Notes: generated from the letters alone by a model not told the origin. Positions 27,461 to 36,430 are shown, numbered from the stretch's first letter. The stretch is DNA of 64,000 bases from Streptomyces sp. NBC_00259 (GCF_036181745.1 NZ_CP108080.1:3472001-3536000); one strand, 5' to 3'. Made by a program: numbers and translations.

Positions 27461-27495
27461 AGAGGGGCGCCGGTCTTCGTGACCGGCGCCCCTCT
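27461..27495. terminator. Strong bidirectional terminator
   Basis: AGAGGGGCGCCGGTC (27461-27475) and GACCGGCGCCCCTCT (27481-27495) form a perfect 15-bp stem with a ttcgt loop, between the convergent secreted-protein gene and the sacsin-type ATPase gene. Confidence 0.92.
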
Positions 27496-27509
27496 TCGTC
27501 TGCCGTGCC

Positions 27510-30500
27510 TCAGTCGAACCAGCGGTCCCGCGCCAGTTCCTCCGTACGGGACGGGTCCTCCAGCAGTGCCGCGACCTCGAAGCGCCGTGGCCACTGGCCC
27601 GCCGCCCAGGCGAGTCCGGCGGCGACGCCTTCGACCGTGGCGGCGTGGATGACTCCGTCGGGGGTGCGGCGCCAGTCGAGTTCGACGCCGCCGGCGAGGA
27701 GTTCCTCGTGCTCGACGTACGAGGCCGGGGTCGCCGGGCCCAGCAGGGCGTGCACCGAGGAGGGCACCTCGTGCTCCTCGCCGACCGTCGTCACCTCCGC
27801 CTGGACCGCCTCGCTCAGCCGCCCGACCTGGAGCAGGTCGGCCAGGTCCGCCGCCCGAACCGGGGAGACCGGCAGCAGCGGACGGTCCGCGGTCAGCGGG
27901 AGCAGGTCGGGGGCGTCCGCGACGAGCGCGTCCGAGGCGTCCACGACCCGCACCTCGCCGTCGACGACCGCGCGCAGTTCGTCCGGGAGCGTCACCTGCT
28001 CCGGGTCCAGGTCGGCCAGCGCGGTGTAGAGGGCGTGCAGCTGGGATGCGGTGACCGGGCGCTCCGGGTCGGCGAGCCGGCCCAGCAGCTCGGCCGCGCC
28101 GCCGGGCTCGTCGAGGAGCGCGGCGACGGAGGTCCGTACGCCGAGCGCGTGGAGCACCTGCTCGTCCTCGAAGCCGGTCGCGTCGGCCGAGTCGTACAGG
28201 CCGACCAGCAGCGGATCCCCGCCGGAGGCCCGCAGCCCCGCCGGCCGGCGGCCGCCCAGCACGGGGTGGTCGCGCAGCCACCACGCCGTGTAGGGGCGCA
28301 CGGTGTCGGTCGTGCCGTCGGGCAGCAGCACCCGTACGGTCTGGGTGAGGGCGTCCCGCAGCGGCGGCTGCGCCAGCAGCGCGAGCGCCTGCGGCCACGC
28401 CTCGTCGTCGACGAGGTCCAGATCGCGTACGGCGACGATCTCCGTCGCCACCGGCGGCACCGGGGTGTCCGGCAGCCGGTCCAGGACGTCCTCGCACCAC
28501 ACGTCGACCGCGTCCAGCAGTCCGGCGTCGTCGGGTTCGGCGAAGTCCCCGTCGCGGGGATCCAGTTCGTCGGGGTCGAGGACGACGTCGGTGGCGCGGA
28601 CGAGGGCGAAGTTCGCCAGCACGCCGCAGGCGGCGAGCGGCTGCTCGCCCCAGCGCTCGGCCAGTTCCGCGTCGACGAGGGCGAGCTCACCCTCACGCAT
28701 GACCGACGCGAAGGGGCTGCCGGGCAGCACGAGTTCGCCGGCGGGCGCGGGCTCGCCGTCCTCGTCGGGCAGCGCGAGCGCGCCCAGCCACGGCTCGTCG
28801 CCCGGCTCCAGACCCGCGTCGCGGACCAGGGCGAGGACGATCTCCGCCAGCTCCTCGCTGTCGGGCGCGTCCTCCTCCCACAGCATGTCGCCGTCCTCCA
28901 TCGACGCGGCGACGGCGGCCCGCACCTGCGGGGTCGTCAGCACCGCGCGGGGGGTCGCGGGCAGCGCGCCCAGCTTCTCCAGCAGCGGGTGGGCGGCGTC
29001 CGGGTGGGCGACCTTCAGCCCGAACCGGGCGAGCCCGTCCGGGGTTTCCGAGGTCGGCAGCAGCACCTGGCGCGGGCCGATGGTGGTACGGGCCGCGCCG
29101 CGGCGGGGCCGGAGCTCCTCGTCGTCCTCCGCGGCCGGCGCCTCGGCGGCCTCGGCGCCCCTGCCCGCGAGCGGGACCGGCAGACCGGACAGCCGCTCGG
29201 GGTCCACGCCCGCGAGGCTGTCGTAGAGCCGCCACCACCACGCCGGGTCGCGCTCGATCCCGGCGAGCCGGTCGATCGCCTCGGTCAGCGGAACCCGTGC
29301 GACACCGAGCGTCCGCAGCTCCACCCGGCGCTCCAGACCCGCGGGCAGCAGCGTCGGCAGGACGTCCGCGAGGACGCGTACGGTCTCGGCGCCCGCGCCC
29401 TCGACGACCTCGGCCTCCAGAGGCCGCAGCGCCACCAGGTCCTCCGAGGGGGCGGCCGGGGCGAGGAACGCGATGCGCGGCAGCAGCTCCAGGATCGCCG
29501 CGCGCAGCGCGCCGTCCAGTTCGCCCTTGCCGAGCGGCCCCGGGACCAGGTCGATGGTGCCGGTGCTGACCGGGTGCCAGTCACGGAGCAGTTCGGCGTA
29601 CGCCTCGGCCGCGCGCCGCACCAGGAAGTCGGTGAGCGGGCCGGGCGCGGGGTGGCGGCGGGCGGTGTCCAGCGGCAGCGACGCGATCAGCAGCGCGGGC
29701 ACGCCGAGGGGTTCGTCCGTCGGGGTGGGCGCGTGGACGACGGGCGCGGTCGCCGGGTACACGGGCAGGCCCTCGGTGTCGACGGGCACGGCCCAGGTCA
29801 CGGTCCAGTGCGGCCGCAGCCGCTCCTCGACCGGGCGGTCGGCGAGCAGCGCGGGCTCGACGGGCCCGTGGTGGGTGACGGTGCGCCAGCGGCTCAGGCC
29901 ACGGGCGGTGTCGTCGACGTGGACGTGGTCGCCGTGCTGCGAGCGGCGCAGGGTCCGTACCCCGTCCGGGGTCTCCACGACGATCTCGCTGATTCCCGGC
30001 AGGGTCAGCAGCAGGGCGTCGTCGATGCCGGCGAGCAGCCGCTCGACCAGGTCCTGGGCGGTGCCGTCGCGCAGCGGCAGGATCACCACGGTGTCGTAGC
30101 CGTCGGGTGCGGTGCCCTCGGCGGGCAGCGGCAGCCGCAGCAGCGGTACGTGGCCGTCGCGGCGGCGCAGCTCGTCGCCGAGGCCGGGGCCGGCCTGCGC
30201 GGCCTGCTCGGCGAGTCCGCGTGCCTCGGCCAGCGACCACCGGACGCCGCCGTGCCGGCCGACCACGGCGGGCTCGTCGCTCACGGCGAGCACCGCGGCG
30301 AATCCGACGCCGAACCGGCCGACGGCGCCCTGGTCGTGATCGCGCTTGGCGGAGGCCCGCAGCGTCGACAGCGACTCGACGCCGGCGGCGTCGAGCGGGG
30401 CGCCGGTGTTGGCGGCGACGAAGGTGCCCTGCTGGAGGGTGAGACGCAGCCGGCCGGGGACACCGGCGCGCGCGGCGGCGTCGGCGGCGTTCTGGGCGAG

Positions 30501-30662
30501 CTCGACGATCACGCGGTCGCGGTAGCCGCCGAGGGCGAGGTCCTCCTCGGCGTTGGCGTCCTCCCGGAAGCGGGCGGGGCTGGCGCCCCAGGCGTCGAGC
30601 ACTCCACGCCGCAGCCGCGCCGTCCCGAACGGGTCGGCCCCCTCGGTCGTCCTGACGCTCAC
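27510..30662 (-). CDS. Sacsin N-terminal-type (Hsp90-like) ATPase protein
   Basis: The 1050-residue protein has a GHKL ATPase domain of the sacsin/Hsp90 type at its start: DLALGGYRDRVIVELAQNAADAA (N box), VAANTGAPLDAAGVESLSTL and GRFGVGFAAVLAVSD (G2 box). The remaining about 800 residues are acidic and Leu/Asp/Glu-rich and hold no other domain I know. Similar proteins in actinobacteria are called 'molecular chaperone Hsp90-like', but no function is proven. GTG 30662 is chosen for GGAG 6 bases upstream. The DUF3027 gene lies upstream on the same strand behind its own terminator. Confidence 0.85.
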   Translation of the reverse strand: MSVRTTEGADPFGTARLRRGVLDAWGASPARFREDANAEEDLALGGYRDRVIVELAQNAADAAARAGVPGRLRLTLQQGTFVAANTGAPLDAAGVESLSTLRASAKRDHDQGAVGRFGVGFAAVLAVSDEPAVVGRHGGVRWSLAEARGLAEQAAQAGPGLGDELRRRDGHVPLLRLPLPAEGTAPDGYDTVVILPLRDGTAQDLVERLLAGIDDALLLTLPGISEIVVETPDGVRTLRRSQHGDHVHVDDTARGLSRWRTVTHHGPVEPALLADRPVEERLRPHWTVTWAVPVDTEGLPVYPATAPVVHAPTPTDEPLGVPALLIASLPLDTARRHPAPGPLTDFLVRRAAEAYAELLRDWHPVSTGTIDLVPGPLGKGELDGALRAAILELLPRIAFLAPAAPSEDLVALRPLEAEVVEGAGAETVRVLADVLPTLLPAGLERRVELRTLGVARVPLTEAIDRLAGIERDPAWWWRLYDSLAGVDPERLSGLPVPLAGRGAEAAEAPAAEDDEELRPRRGAARTTIGPRQVLLPTSETPDGLARFGLKVAHPDAAHPLLEKLGALPATPRAVLTTPQVRAAVAASMEDGDMLWEEDAPDSEELAEIVLALVRDAGLEPGDEPWLGALALPDEDGEPAPAGELVLPGSPFASVMREGELALVDAELAERWGEQPLAACGVLANFALVRATDVVLDPDELDPRDGDFAEPDDAGLLDAVDVWCEDVLDRLPDTPVPPVATEIVAVRDLDLVDDEAWPQALALLAQPPLRDALTQTVRVLLPDGTTDTVRPYTAWWLRDHPVLGGRRPAGLRASGGDPLLVGLYDSADATGFEDEQVLHALGVRTSVAALLDEPGGAAELLGRLADPERPVTASQLHALYTALADLDPEQVTLPDELRAVVDGEVRVVDASDALVADAPDLLPLTADRPLLPVSPVRAADLADLLQVGRLSEAVQAEVTTVGEEHEVPSSVHALLGPATPASYVEHEELLAGGVELDWRRTPDGVIHAATVEGVAAGLAWAAGQWPRRFEVAALLEDPSRTEELARDRWFD

Positions 30663-30946
30663 GCCTGTCTCCGCTCTGAAGTCCCTGTTACCGGTGTACC
30701 GCTGAACGGCGGTCCGCGCCGCCCGCCGCCGCCCCGTCGAGCGCCGCGCGCGGTCGCTCACCGTGCGGCCCGAAGGTACCGCGTACGGCGGCGGTGGCTG
30801 CTCCCCGCCTCCCCCGCACGGGCTGGAAAAAGCCCTCCGGTATCAAGGTGCGGGCTCGCCTAGGGGACCCGGCGGCAGGCGACCGGTGGGCGGCACCGGA
30901 GGCCCGGTTCTCGCTGCGCAGCGCCCTGTCCCACGAAGGAAGACGG

Positions 30947-31044
30947 GCGTACGAAGGCCCGCGTCCGAAGGCCCGCGTCCGAAGAGCGGCGTACGAAGAG
31001 CGGCGTACGAAGAGCGGCGTACGAAGACCGGCGCACGAAAGCGG
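30947..31044. repeat. Seven tandem 14-bp units (GCGTACGAAGAGCG type)
   Basis: Units begin at 30947, 30961, 30975, 30989, 31003, 31017 and 31031. Units 4 and 5 are identical and the outer ones diverge. The shared core is GCGTACGAAG. Divergence grows toward both ends, as expected for slippage-driven growth from the centre. Confidence 0.9.
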
Positions 31045-31069
31045 GCCCGCACCCCAGGGGCGCGGGCCC
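31043..31069. terminator. Terminator of the DUF3027 gene
   Basis: GGGCCCGC (31043-31050) and GCGGGCCC (31062-31069) with internal CCCC/GGGG pairs form a long GC hairpin 10 bases past the DUF3027 stop (minus strand). Confidence 0.8.
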
Positions 31070-31078
31070 TGCCGCCTG

Positions 31079-31987
31079 CTACGAATGTCCGAGGTCGTCC
31101 GACGACGCCGTGTCCACATGGTCCGGGACCGAGCCGCTGTCCGGCGCGGGCCGGAGCGGGAACTCGTCCGGCCGCATCGAGTCGAGCACCGGCGGCGCCG
31201 GCCGGGGCGGCTTCGGCATGACCGCCGCCTCCGAGTGCCCTCCGCACCCGTACGCCAGCGACACCACGTTCCCGTCCGCGGGCGAGAACTCGTTCGCGCA
31301 CACCCCGAAGGCCTGCTTCAGCGAGCCCGCGAGCGGCACCAGGAACCCGCACGTCACGCACGAGGCGGGCGCCGCCTGCGCCATCGGGGTCTTCGCCCCG
31401 TACGACTCCTCCCAGCGGTCCGCCGCGACATGCAGCCCGTACCGGGACAGGACCCGCGCCCTGCGCATCCCCAGTTCCTCCGCCAGCGACGCGATCGCGC
31501 CCCGCGACGGCGCGCGCGTCACGATCTCCGCGTCCTCCGCGTCGACGCGGTCGGCCATCTCCTCCGACACCGCGGAGTTCGGCGGCGGGGCGTCCTCGCC
31601 CGTGTAGCCGGGCTCCAGACGCAGGTCCTCCGCCTCCGTGGGCAGCAGGTCACCGGGGCCCATGTCGCCCGGACGCAGCCGCTCGCTCCACGGCACCCAC
31701 TCCGGCGCCAGCAGCGCGTCGGGGCCCGGCAGCAGCACGGTCTCGTCGACGGTGATCACCTTCGCGCGGGACGCGCGAGCGACGGTGACCGCCCAGCGCC
31801 AGCCCCGGTACCCGGGCTCCTGGCACTCGAAGAAGTGGGTGACGACCCGGTCGCCCTCGGACACGAGCGAGACATGCTCGCCCACCACCCCCGGCGCCGC
31901 CGCCTCTTCGGCGGCCGCGCGCGCGAGGTCTACCGCCTCGGCGCACTGACGGTCAGGGGTACGGCTTCGCGTCGTCGCAGCACTCAC
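31079..31987 (-). CDS. DUF3027 protein with zinc-ribbon-like cysteines
   Basis: The 302-residue actinobacterial DUF3027 protein has an N-terminal domain (CAEAVDLARAAAEEAAAPGVVGEHV, GYRGWRWAVTVARASRAKVITVDE, WVPWSERLRPGDMGPGDLLP) and a helix with REG-type character (SRGAIASLAEELGMRRARVLSRYGLHVAADRW). A C-terminal metal-site candidate has the cysteines in SCVTCGF, GVCANEFSPADG and YGCGGHSEA. Function is unknown. GTG 31987 is used, with AGGAG 12 bases upstream as a loose ribosome site. The C-terminus is Pro/Asp-rich and low in complexity. It is divergent from the MFS gene. Confidence 0.85.
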   Translation of the reverse strand: MSAATTRSRTPDRQCAEAVDLARAAAEEAAAPGVVGEHVSLVSEGDRVVTHFFECQEPGYRGWRWAVTVARASRAKVITVDETVLLPGPDALLAPEWVPWSERLRPGDMGPGDLLPTEAEDLRLEPGYTGEDAPPPNSAVSEEMADRVDAEDAEIVTRAPSRGAIASLAEELGMRRARVLSRYGLHVAADRWEESYGAKTPMAQAAPASCVTCGFLVPLAGSLKQAFGVCANEFSPADGNVVSLAYGCGGHSEAAVMPKPPRPAPPVLDSMRPDEFPLRPAPDSGSVPDHVDTASSDDLGHS

Positions 31988-32268
31988 AGGTCTCGCTTCT
32001 CTCCTACGCCGTCTCACGGGTGCGCCGGCCGATTCGCGATGTAACGGGCGGCGGGCGGAGCGGACCAGAGGGCCGCATCGACGTCCGCGCCCGGGCAATC
32101 CGTCTCGGGCACACCTAACATCACCCATTCTGCGGGATGACGAAGAGGCGCGCGGCCGAGAACTACCGCCGGTGGCGCGCTACGCACGCTACCCCCTCCG
32201 TGGCGCCCCGCCCACCTGCCCGTCCGAATCCCGGTTCGGGTCGGAGGTCCGTAGGGCACTATGACGAC

Positions 32269-33636
32269 GTGACAGCCGCGAGGTCGTCCGGCGTTTCCGG
32301 GCCGCTGAGCAGGGCGTGGCGCGCGACCGGCCGCGCCCTGCACCTGCCGTTCACCGGCGCGGCACGAGGCATTCGCCGGGCGACCCACGCACACGGCGCC
32401 GGCGAATCCGGGCTCGGAAAACTCATCGAGCTGCACGCCGTCAACGGCGCCGGCGACGTGATGATCACCGTCGCGCTCGCATCCACCGTCTTCTTCTCCG
32501 TCCCCACCGACGAGGCGCGCGGGCGGGTCGCGCTCTACCTCGCGATCACGATGGCCCCGTTCGCTCTTCTGGCCCCCGTGATCGGGCCGCTCCTGGACCA
32601 CATCCCGCACGGCCGCCGCGCCGCGATGGCGGGCACGATGACGGCCCGCGCGGTGCTGGCGCTGACCATGTCGGGCGCGGTCGCGACGGGCGGCCTCGAG
32701 CTGTATCCGGCCGCGCTCGGCGTACTGGTGTGCTCGAAGGCGTACGGGGTGATCCGCAGCGCGGTCGTCCCGCGTCTGCTCCCCCCGCGCTTCGCCCTCG
32801 TGAAGGCGAACTCCCGGGTGACGCTCGCCGGGCTGGTCGCCACCGGGATCGCCGCGCCGGTCGGCGCCGCGCTGCAGCAGATCGGTCCCGAGTGGCCGCT
32901 GTACGGGGCGTGCGCGATCTTCACGGCCGGCACGTTCCTGGCGCTCAGCATGCCGCACAAGGTCGACTCGGCGAAGGGCGAGCGCAAGGCGCACATGCTG
33001 ACCCACGGCGAGCGCAGGCCGAGCCTGCGCACGGTGGGCCCGTCGGTCCTGCACGGGCTGCAGGCGAACGCGGCGCACCGCATGCTCTCCGGGTTCCTGA
33101 TCTTCTTCCTGGCGTTCCTGCTGCGGGTCCATCCCCTGGCCGGGCAGAGCGCCGCCGCGTCGCTGGTGATGGTGGGCGTCGCCGCGGGCATCGGCAACGC
33201 GTGCGGCACGGCGATCGGGGCGTGGGTACGGCACCGCCCGCCGGAGGTGATCGTGGCCACGGGTCTGACGCTCGCCCTGTCGGCCGCGGTGCTCGCGGCC
33301 GTGTTCTTCAGCCCGCTGATGGTGGCGGTGCTGGGCGCGGTCGCCGGACTGTCGCAGGCCCTGTCCAAGCTGTCCCTGGACGCGATGATCCAGCGGGACG
33401 TCCCCGAGGCGGTGCGGACGTCGGCGTTCGCCCGTTCGGAGACGCTGCTCCAGATGTCGTGGGTGGTGGGCGGCGCGATCGGGATCGCCCTGCCGCTGAA
33501 CGGCGTCCTGGGCATGTCGGTCGCGGCGGTCATCCTCGCGACGGGCGCCGTGCTGGCCCTTCGCGGCCTCCTGGTGGCCTCGCGCCGCAGCACGACGACC
33601 ACGGAGCGGACGACCGTGGCGCCCCGGGTCCGCTGA
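32269..33636 (+). CDS. MFS transporter
   Basis: The 455-residue protein has about 12 hydrophobic helices. The N-terminal cytoplasmic segment (about 1-55) is basic and ends in GLGKLIELHAVNGAGDVMITVAL. Motif-A-like PVIGPLLDHIPHGRRAAM and SKAYGVIRSAVVPRLLPPRFALVKANSRVTLAGL follow. The substrate is unknown. It is usually adjacent to DUF3027 and DUF2771 genes in Streptomyces, as I recall. GTG 32269 is selected. The 44 codons of open frame upstream look non-coding. No Shine-Dalgarno sequence is near, and CACTAT lies 6 bases upstream, which suggests a leaderless start. Confidence 0.85.
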   Translation: MTAARSSGVSGPLSRAWRATGRALHLPFTGAARGIRRATHAHGAGESGLGKLIELHAVNGAGDVMITVALASTVFFSVPTDEARGRVALYLAITMAPFALLAPVIGPLLDHIPHGRRAAMAGTMTARAVLALTMSGAVATGGLELYPAALGVLVCSKAYGVIRSAVVPRLLPPRFALVKANSRVTLAGLVATGIAAPVGAALQQIGPEWPLYGACAIFTAGTFLALSMPHKVDSAKGERKAHMLTHGERRPSLRTVGPSVLHGLQANAAHRMLSGFLIFFLAFLLRVHPLAGQSAAASLVMVGVAAGIGNACGTAIGAWVRHRPPEVIVATGLTLALSAAVLAAVFFSPLMVAVLGAVAGLSQALSKLSLDAMIQRDVPEAVRTSAFARSETLLQMSWVVGGAIGIALPLNGVLGMSVAAVILATGAVLALRGLLVASRRSTTTTERTTVAPRVR

Positions 33637-33726
33637 TCGGGGCCCGGGCCGGGACCGGTGCGGTGGTGTGCGGGGCCATCGGGGCGCCACGCCGCACCCC
33701 CGCGATGCGGGATCGCGGGGGCCCGA

Positions 33727-33742
33727 TAGCCTTCGGGCCATG
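33727..33742 (+). promoter_or_regulatory. Leaderless promoter (-10 TAGCCT)
   Basis: TAGCCT (33727-33732) lies 7 bases before the ATG of the DUF2771 gene. No ribosome site is seen. Confidence 0.45.
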
Positions 33743-34219
33743 ACCGTTGCGTTCCTCACCGGCAAGCACCGCCGGGCCGCCGCCGCCCTCGGTGCCGTGT
33801 CCGCCGGCCTCCTCGTACTCTCCGCCTGCGACAAGCCGACCCCGCTCGCGACCGTGACGGTCGGGACGACCTCGGTGCACACCGAAGCCGCCTGCTACAA
33901 CGACGGCGCCGCGATCAGGGAGTCGCTGATCCAGGGCTGCCTCAACGAGAAGGCCGAGAAGTCCATCACGGTCGCGGCCGACGACAAGGTCCGCTTCGGT
34001 GTCGACCCCGAGATCGCCGAGAACGGCTGGACGATCTTCATCGGCGGCCAGCGCGCCGAGCAGGAGCCGTACCACAAGACGTACCGGACGATCCCGGCCA
34101 GCGCGTTCTTCACCAGCCCGACGACCGGGGAGCCCTCCAGCTCCGCGCAGGTCTCCGTCGTGGAGACGACGGGCAAGAAGCTGACCGGCATCTGGCACTT
34201 CAAGCTGCTGAAGGACTGA
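33740..34219 (+). CDS. DUF2771 lipoprotein
   Basis: The 159-residue protein has a lipoprotein signal peptide ending in LVLSAC (Cys about residue 30), so it should be lipid-anchored on the outer face of the membrane. The mature domain (TVTVGTTSVHTEAACYNDG, KSITVAADDKVRFGVDPEIAENGW, AQVSVVETTGKKLTGIWHFKLLKD) fits the actinobacterial DUF2771 family. The role is unknown. It lies 22 bases before mqnB and may share its transcript. The start follows a -10-like hexamer directly. Confidence 0.88.
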   Translation: MTVAFLTGKHRRAAAALGAVSAGLLVLSACDKPTPLATVTVGTTSVHTEAACYNDGAAIRESLIQGCLNEKAEKSITVAADDKVRFGVDPEIAENGWTIFIGGQRAEQEPYHKTYRTIPASAFFTSPTTGEPSSSAQVSVVETTGKKLTGIWHFKLLKD

Positions 34220-34241
34220 CCGGACCGAACCGGGCCCAGCC

Positions 34242-34958
34242 ATGCGCGTACTCGTCGTGACCGCGGTGCCGGCGGAGGCCGACTCCGTCGTCGCCGGTCT
34301 CTCCGCCGACGGCCCGTCCCCCGCGCACTCCCTTCCGGGCGGCCTCACCCTGCGCCGCTGTGCGGGCGCGGAGGTGACGGTGGACGTCCTGGCGGGGGGC
34401 GTGGGCCCGGCCGCGGCGGCCGCGGCGACAGCGACGGCGCTGACGGCCTCGGCGACGGCGACGGGCCCCGCCTACGACCTCGTCGTCTCCGCCGGGATCG
34501 GCGGGGGCTTCGCGGGGACCGCCCCGCTCGGCTCGCTCGTCGTCGCGGACGCGATCGTCGCCGCCGACCTGGGCGCGCAGACCCCCGACGGCCATCTCGC
34601 CGTCGAACAGCTCGGCTTCGGGCGCTCCACGCACGTCCCCGCTCCCCTCTCGGAGCGGATCGCCAAGGCTCTGGACGCGGTGCACGGTCCTGTCCTGACC
34701 GTGTCCACCGTCACCGGCACCGCCTCCCGCGCCGCCGAGCTGACCGCTCGTCACCCACGGGCCGCCGCCGAGGCGATGGAGGGCTTCGGGGTCGCCGAGG
34801 CCGCCACCGCGCACGGCGTGCCCGTCGTCGAGATCCGTGCCGTGTCCAACGCCGTCGGCCCGCGCGACCGGGCCGCCTGGCGCATCGGCGAGGCCCTGGA
34901 CGCACTGCGGAACGCGTTCCGGCTGCTGAGCCCCGTACTCGAGGAGGAGGCCCGATGA
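34242..34958 (+). CDS. mqnB: Futalosine hydrolase
   Basis: The 238-residue nucleosidase-type protein has MRVLVVTAVPAEADSVVAGL at the N-terminus, SAGIGGGFAG (phosphate/purine loop), and EAMEGFGVAEAATAHGVPVVEIRAVSNAVGPRDRAAW, which is the MTA/SAH nucleosidase-like catalytic region. It removes hypoxanthine from futalosine to give dehypoxanthine futalosine in the futalosine route to menaquinone. The next gene, mqnD, overlaps by 4 bases (ATGA), which confirms the pathway. The other pathway genes (mqnA, mqnC, mqnE) are not in this window. Assignment is strong because of motif and neighbour. Confidence 0.93.
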   Translation: MRVLVVTAVPAEADSVVAGLSADGPSPAHSLPGGLTLRRCAGAEVTVDVLAGGVGPAAAAAATATALTASATATGPAYDLVVSAGIGGGFAGTAPLGSLVVADAIVAADLGAQTPDGHLAVEQLGFGRSTHVPAPLSERIAKALDAVHGPVLTVSTVTGTASRAAELTARHPRAAAEAMEGFGVAEAATAHGVPVVEIRAVSNAVGPRDRAAWRIGEALDALRNAFRLLSPVLEEEAR

Positions 34959-35797
34959 CCAAGGTCAAGATCGCCTACTCGCCCTGCCCCAACGACACGT
35001 TCGTCTTCGACGCCTGGGCGCACGACCGGGTCCCGGGCGCGCCCCGTCTCGATGTCACGTTCGCGGACATCGACATCACCAACGGCATGGCGGAGCGCGG
35101 CGAGTTCGACGTGCTGAAGGTGTCGTACGCCGTCCTGCCGTACGTCCTCGACCGCTACACGCTGCTGCCCTGCGGCGGGGCGCTGGGGCGCGGCTGCGGC
35201 CCGCTCGTGCTCACGCGCGAGCCGGGCGTGGACCTGACGGGCGCGACGGTCGCCGTGCCGAGCGAGAAGTCGACCGCGTATCTGCTGTTCCGGCTGTGGG
35301 CGGCGGACGTGCTGCCGGACGGGGTGGGCCGGATCGTCGTGCTCCCGTTCCACGAGATCATGCCGGCGGTCCGGGACGGCAAGGTGGACGCCGGACTCGT
35401 CATCCACGAGGCGCGATTCACGTATCAGAACTACGGGCTGCACTGCCTCGCGGACATGGGCGAGCACTGGGAGTCGACGACGGGCCTGCCGATCCCGCTC
35501 GGCGCCATCATCGCCAGGCGCTCGCTGGGCGAGGAGGTGCTGACCCGTCTCGCCGAGTCCGCACGGACGTCCGTGCGCATGGCCTGGGACGACCCGGCGG
35601 CGTCCCGCCCGTACGTGATGGAACACGCCCAGGAGATGGACCCGGCGGTGGCCGACCAGCACATCGGGCTCTACGTCAACGAGTTCACGGCCGCCCTCGG
35701 TGAGGACGGCTACGCGGCGGTGCGCGGACTGCTCACGCGCGCCGCGGCGGAGGGTCTGGTCCCGGCGCTCGGACCGGAAGCGCTGAAGTTCCCCTGA
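34955..35797 (+). CDS. mqnD: 1,4-dihydroxy-6-naphthoate synthase
   Basis: The 280-residue protein begins KIAYSPCPNDTFVFDAWAHD, the hallmark of MqnD. Other features are ITNGMAERGEFDVLKVSYAVLP, GRGCGPLVLT, VAVPSEKSTAYLLFRLW, GLVIHEARFTYQNYGLHCLADMGEHWE and GLPIPLGAIIARR. It has the periplasmic-binding-protein fold and turns cyclic dehypoxanthine futalosine into 1,4-dihydroxy-6-naphthoate. It is translationally coupled to mqnB. The catalytic His/Asp residues lie in the conserved blocks. A perfect 18-bp terminator follows. Confidence 0.95.
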   Translation: MTKVKIAYSPCPNDTFVFDAWAHDRVPGAPRLDVTFADIDITNGMAERGEFDVLKVSYAVLPYVLDRYTLLPCGGALGRGCGPLVLTREPGVDLTGATVAVPSEKSTAYLLFRLWAADVLPDGVGRIVVLPFHEIMPAVRDGKVDAGLVIHEARFTYQNYGLHCLADMGEHWESTTGLPIPLGAIIARRSLGEEVLTRLAESARTSVRMAWDDPAASRPYVMEHAQEMDPAVADQHIGLYVNEFTAALGEDGYAAVRGLLTRAAAEGLVPALGPEALKFP

Positions 35798-35821
35798 AGA
35801 GTTCGCTGAAGCCGCAGGATT

Positions 35822-35856
35822 CCCCGGACTCCCCGGACTCCCCGGACTCCCCGGAC
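35822..35856. repeat. Four tandem 9-bp units (ACTCCCCGG)
   Basis: After mqnD the sequence CCCCGGACT repeats four times with perfect 9-bp period, then decays into CTGACT-type copies up to 35880. Confidence 0.85.
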
Positions 35857-35883
35857 CTCCTGACTGCCTGACTCCCTGACACA

Positions 35884-35922
35884 CGTCGCGGCCGGGGGCG
35901 GATGCCGCCCCCGGCCGCGACG
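35884..35922. terminator. Perfect 18-bp hairpin between mqnD and the cold-shock gene
   Basis: CGTCGCGGCCGGGGGCGG (35884-35901) and its exact inverse (35905-35922) enclose the loop ATG. It is the strongest hairpin in the window and can stop both convergent units. Confidence 0.95.
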
Positions 35923-35947
35923 TACGTCGAGCCTGCGCCCTGCCGGG

Positions 35948-36331
35948 CTAGACGTCGAGCTGGTCGGCGACCGCGCGCAGCAGGCCCGCGATCTTCTTGC
36001 CGTGGACCTTGTCCGGGTAGCGACCGCGCTCCAGCTGCGGCGTGATGTTCTCCAGGAGCGTCGTCAGATCCTGCACGATCGACGCCAGCTCGTCCGGCTT
36101 ACGACGCTGCGCGGCGGCCACGGAGGGGGTCGGGTCGAGGACCGTCACCGAAAGTGCCTGGTCACCGCGCTGGCCCGCTACGACGCCGAACTCGACCCGC
36201 TGGCCGGGCTTCAGGCTGTCGACTCCGTCAGGAAGCACCGACGAGTGGACGAAGACGTCGCCGCCGTCGTCGCGGGAGAGAAAGCCGAAGCCCTTCTCGC
36301 TGTTGAACCACTTGACCTTGCCGGTAGGCAC
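35948..36331 (-). CDS. Cold-shock-domain protein with C-terminal extension
   Basis: The 127-residue protein begins [21 protein letters not shown] and continues [29 protein letters not shown]1 (GFGF) and RNP2 (VFVH) mark an OB-fold RNA/DNA-binding domain (residues 1-67). The added about 55-residue tail ([30 protein letters not shown]...[14 protein letters not shown]) is helical and specific to actinobacterial 127-residue cold-shock proteins. GTG 36331 is used, with GAGGAC upstream. The leader between 36332 and 36430 is unusually A-rich, which is typical of cold-shock mRNA. Role: RNA chaperone, inferred. Confidence 0.93.
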   Translation of the reverse strand: MPTGKVKWFNSEKGFGFLSRDDGGDVFVHSSVLPDGVDSLKPGQRVEFGVVAGQRGDQALSVTVLDPTPSVAAAQRRKPDELASIVQDLTTLLENITPQLERGRYPDKVHGKKIAGLLRAVADQLDV

Positions 36332-36430
36332 GTCTGTCCTCGTCCTCGTACTCGTCGGGAATTGCGAAAAAAACTGGTCCGGAAAGCAAAAACTGCTCTG
36401 GATAGCACTGCAGCGGGTCCACCGACCCGC
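36332..36430 (-). promoter_or_regulatory. A/T-rich leader of the cold-shock gene
   Basis: The stretch holds gcgaaaaaaactgg and gcaaaaactgctctggatagc, base content that stands out in this GC-rich chromosome. It probably holds the promoter and a 5' leader that could act as a temperature-sensitive structure. No defined riboswitch class is recognised. Confidence 0.4.

Larger units (their letters stand above)
30663..31078. other. 416-bp gene-free region: promoter, 14-bp array, terminator
   Basis: No gene is supported. The region holds the probable promoter of the sacsin-type gene (near 30670-30900), seven tandem 14-bp units (30947-31044), and a hairpin terminator (31043-31069) belonging to the DUF3027 gene. 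Several frames stay open only because stop codons are rare at this GC content. Confidence 0.6.

Noticed and set aside
27645..30863. 1072-codon plus-strand open frame antisense to the sacsin-type gene
   Set aside because: It is a mirror of the real minus-strand gene, with Arg/Gly/Gln-rich random composition and no motif.
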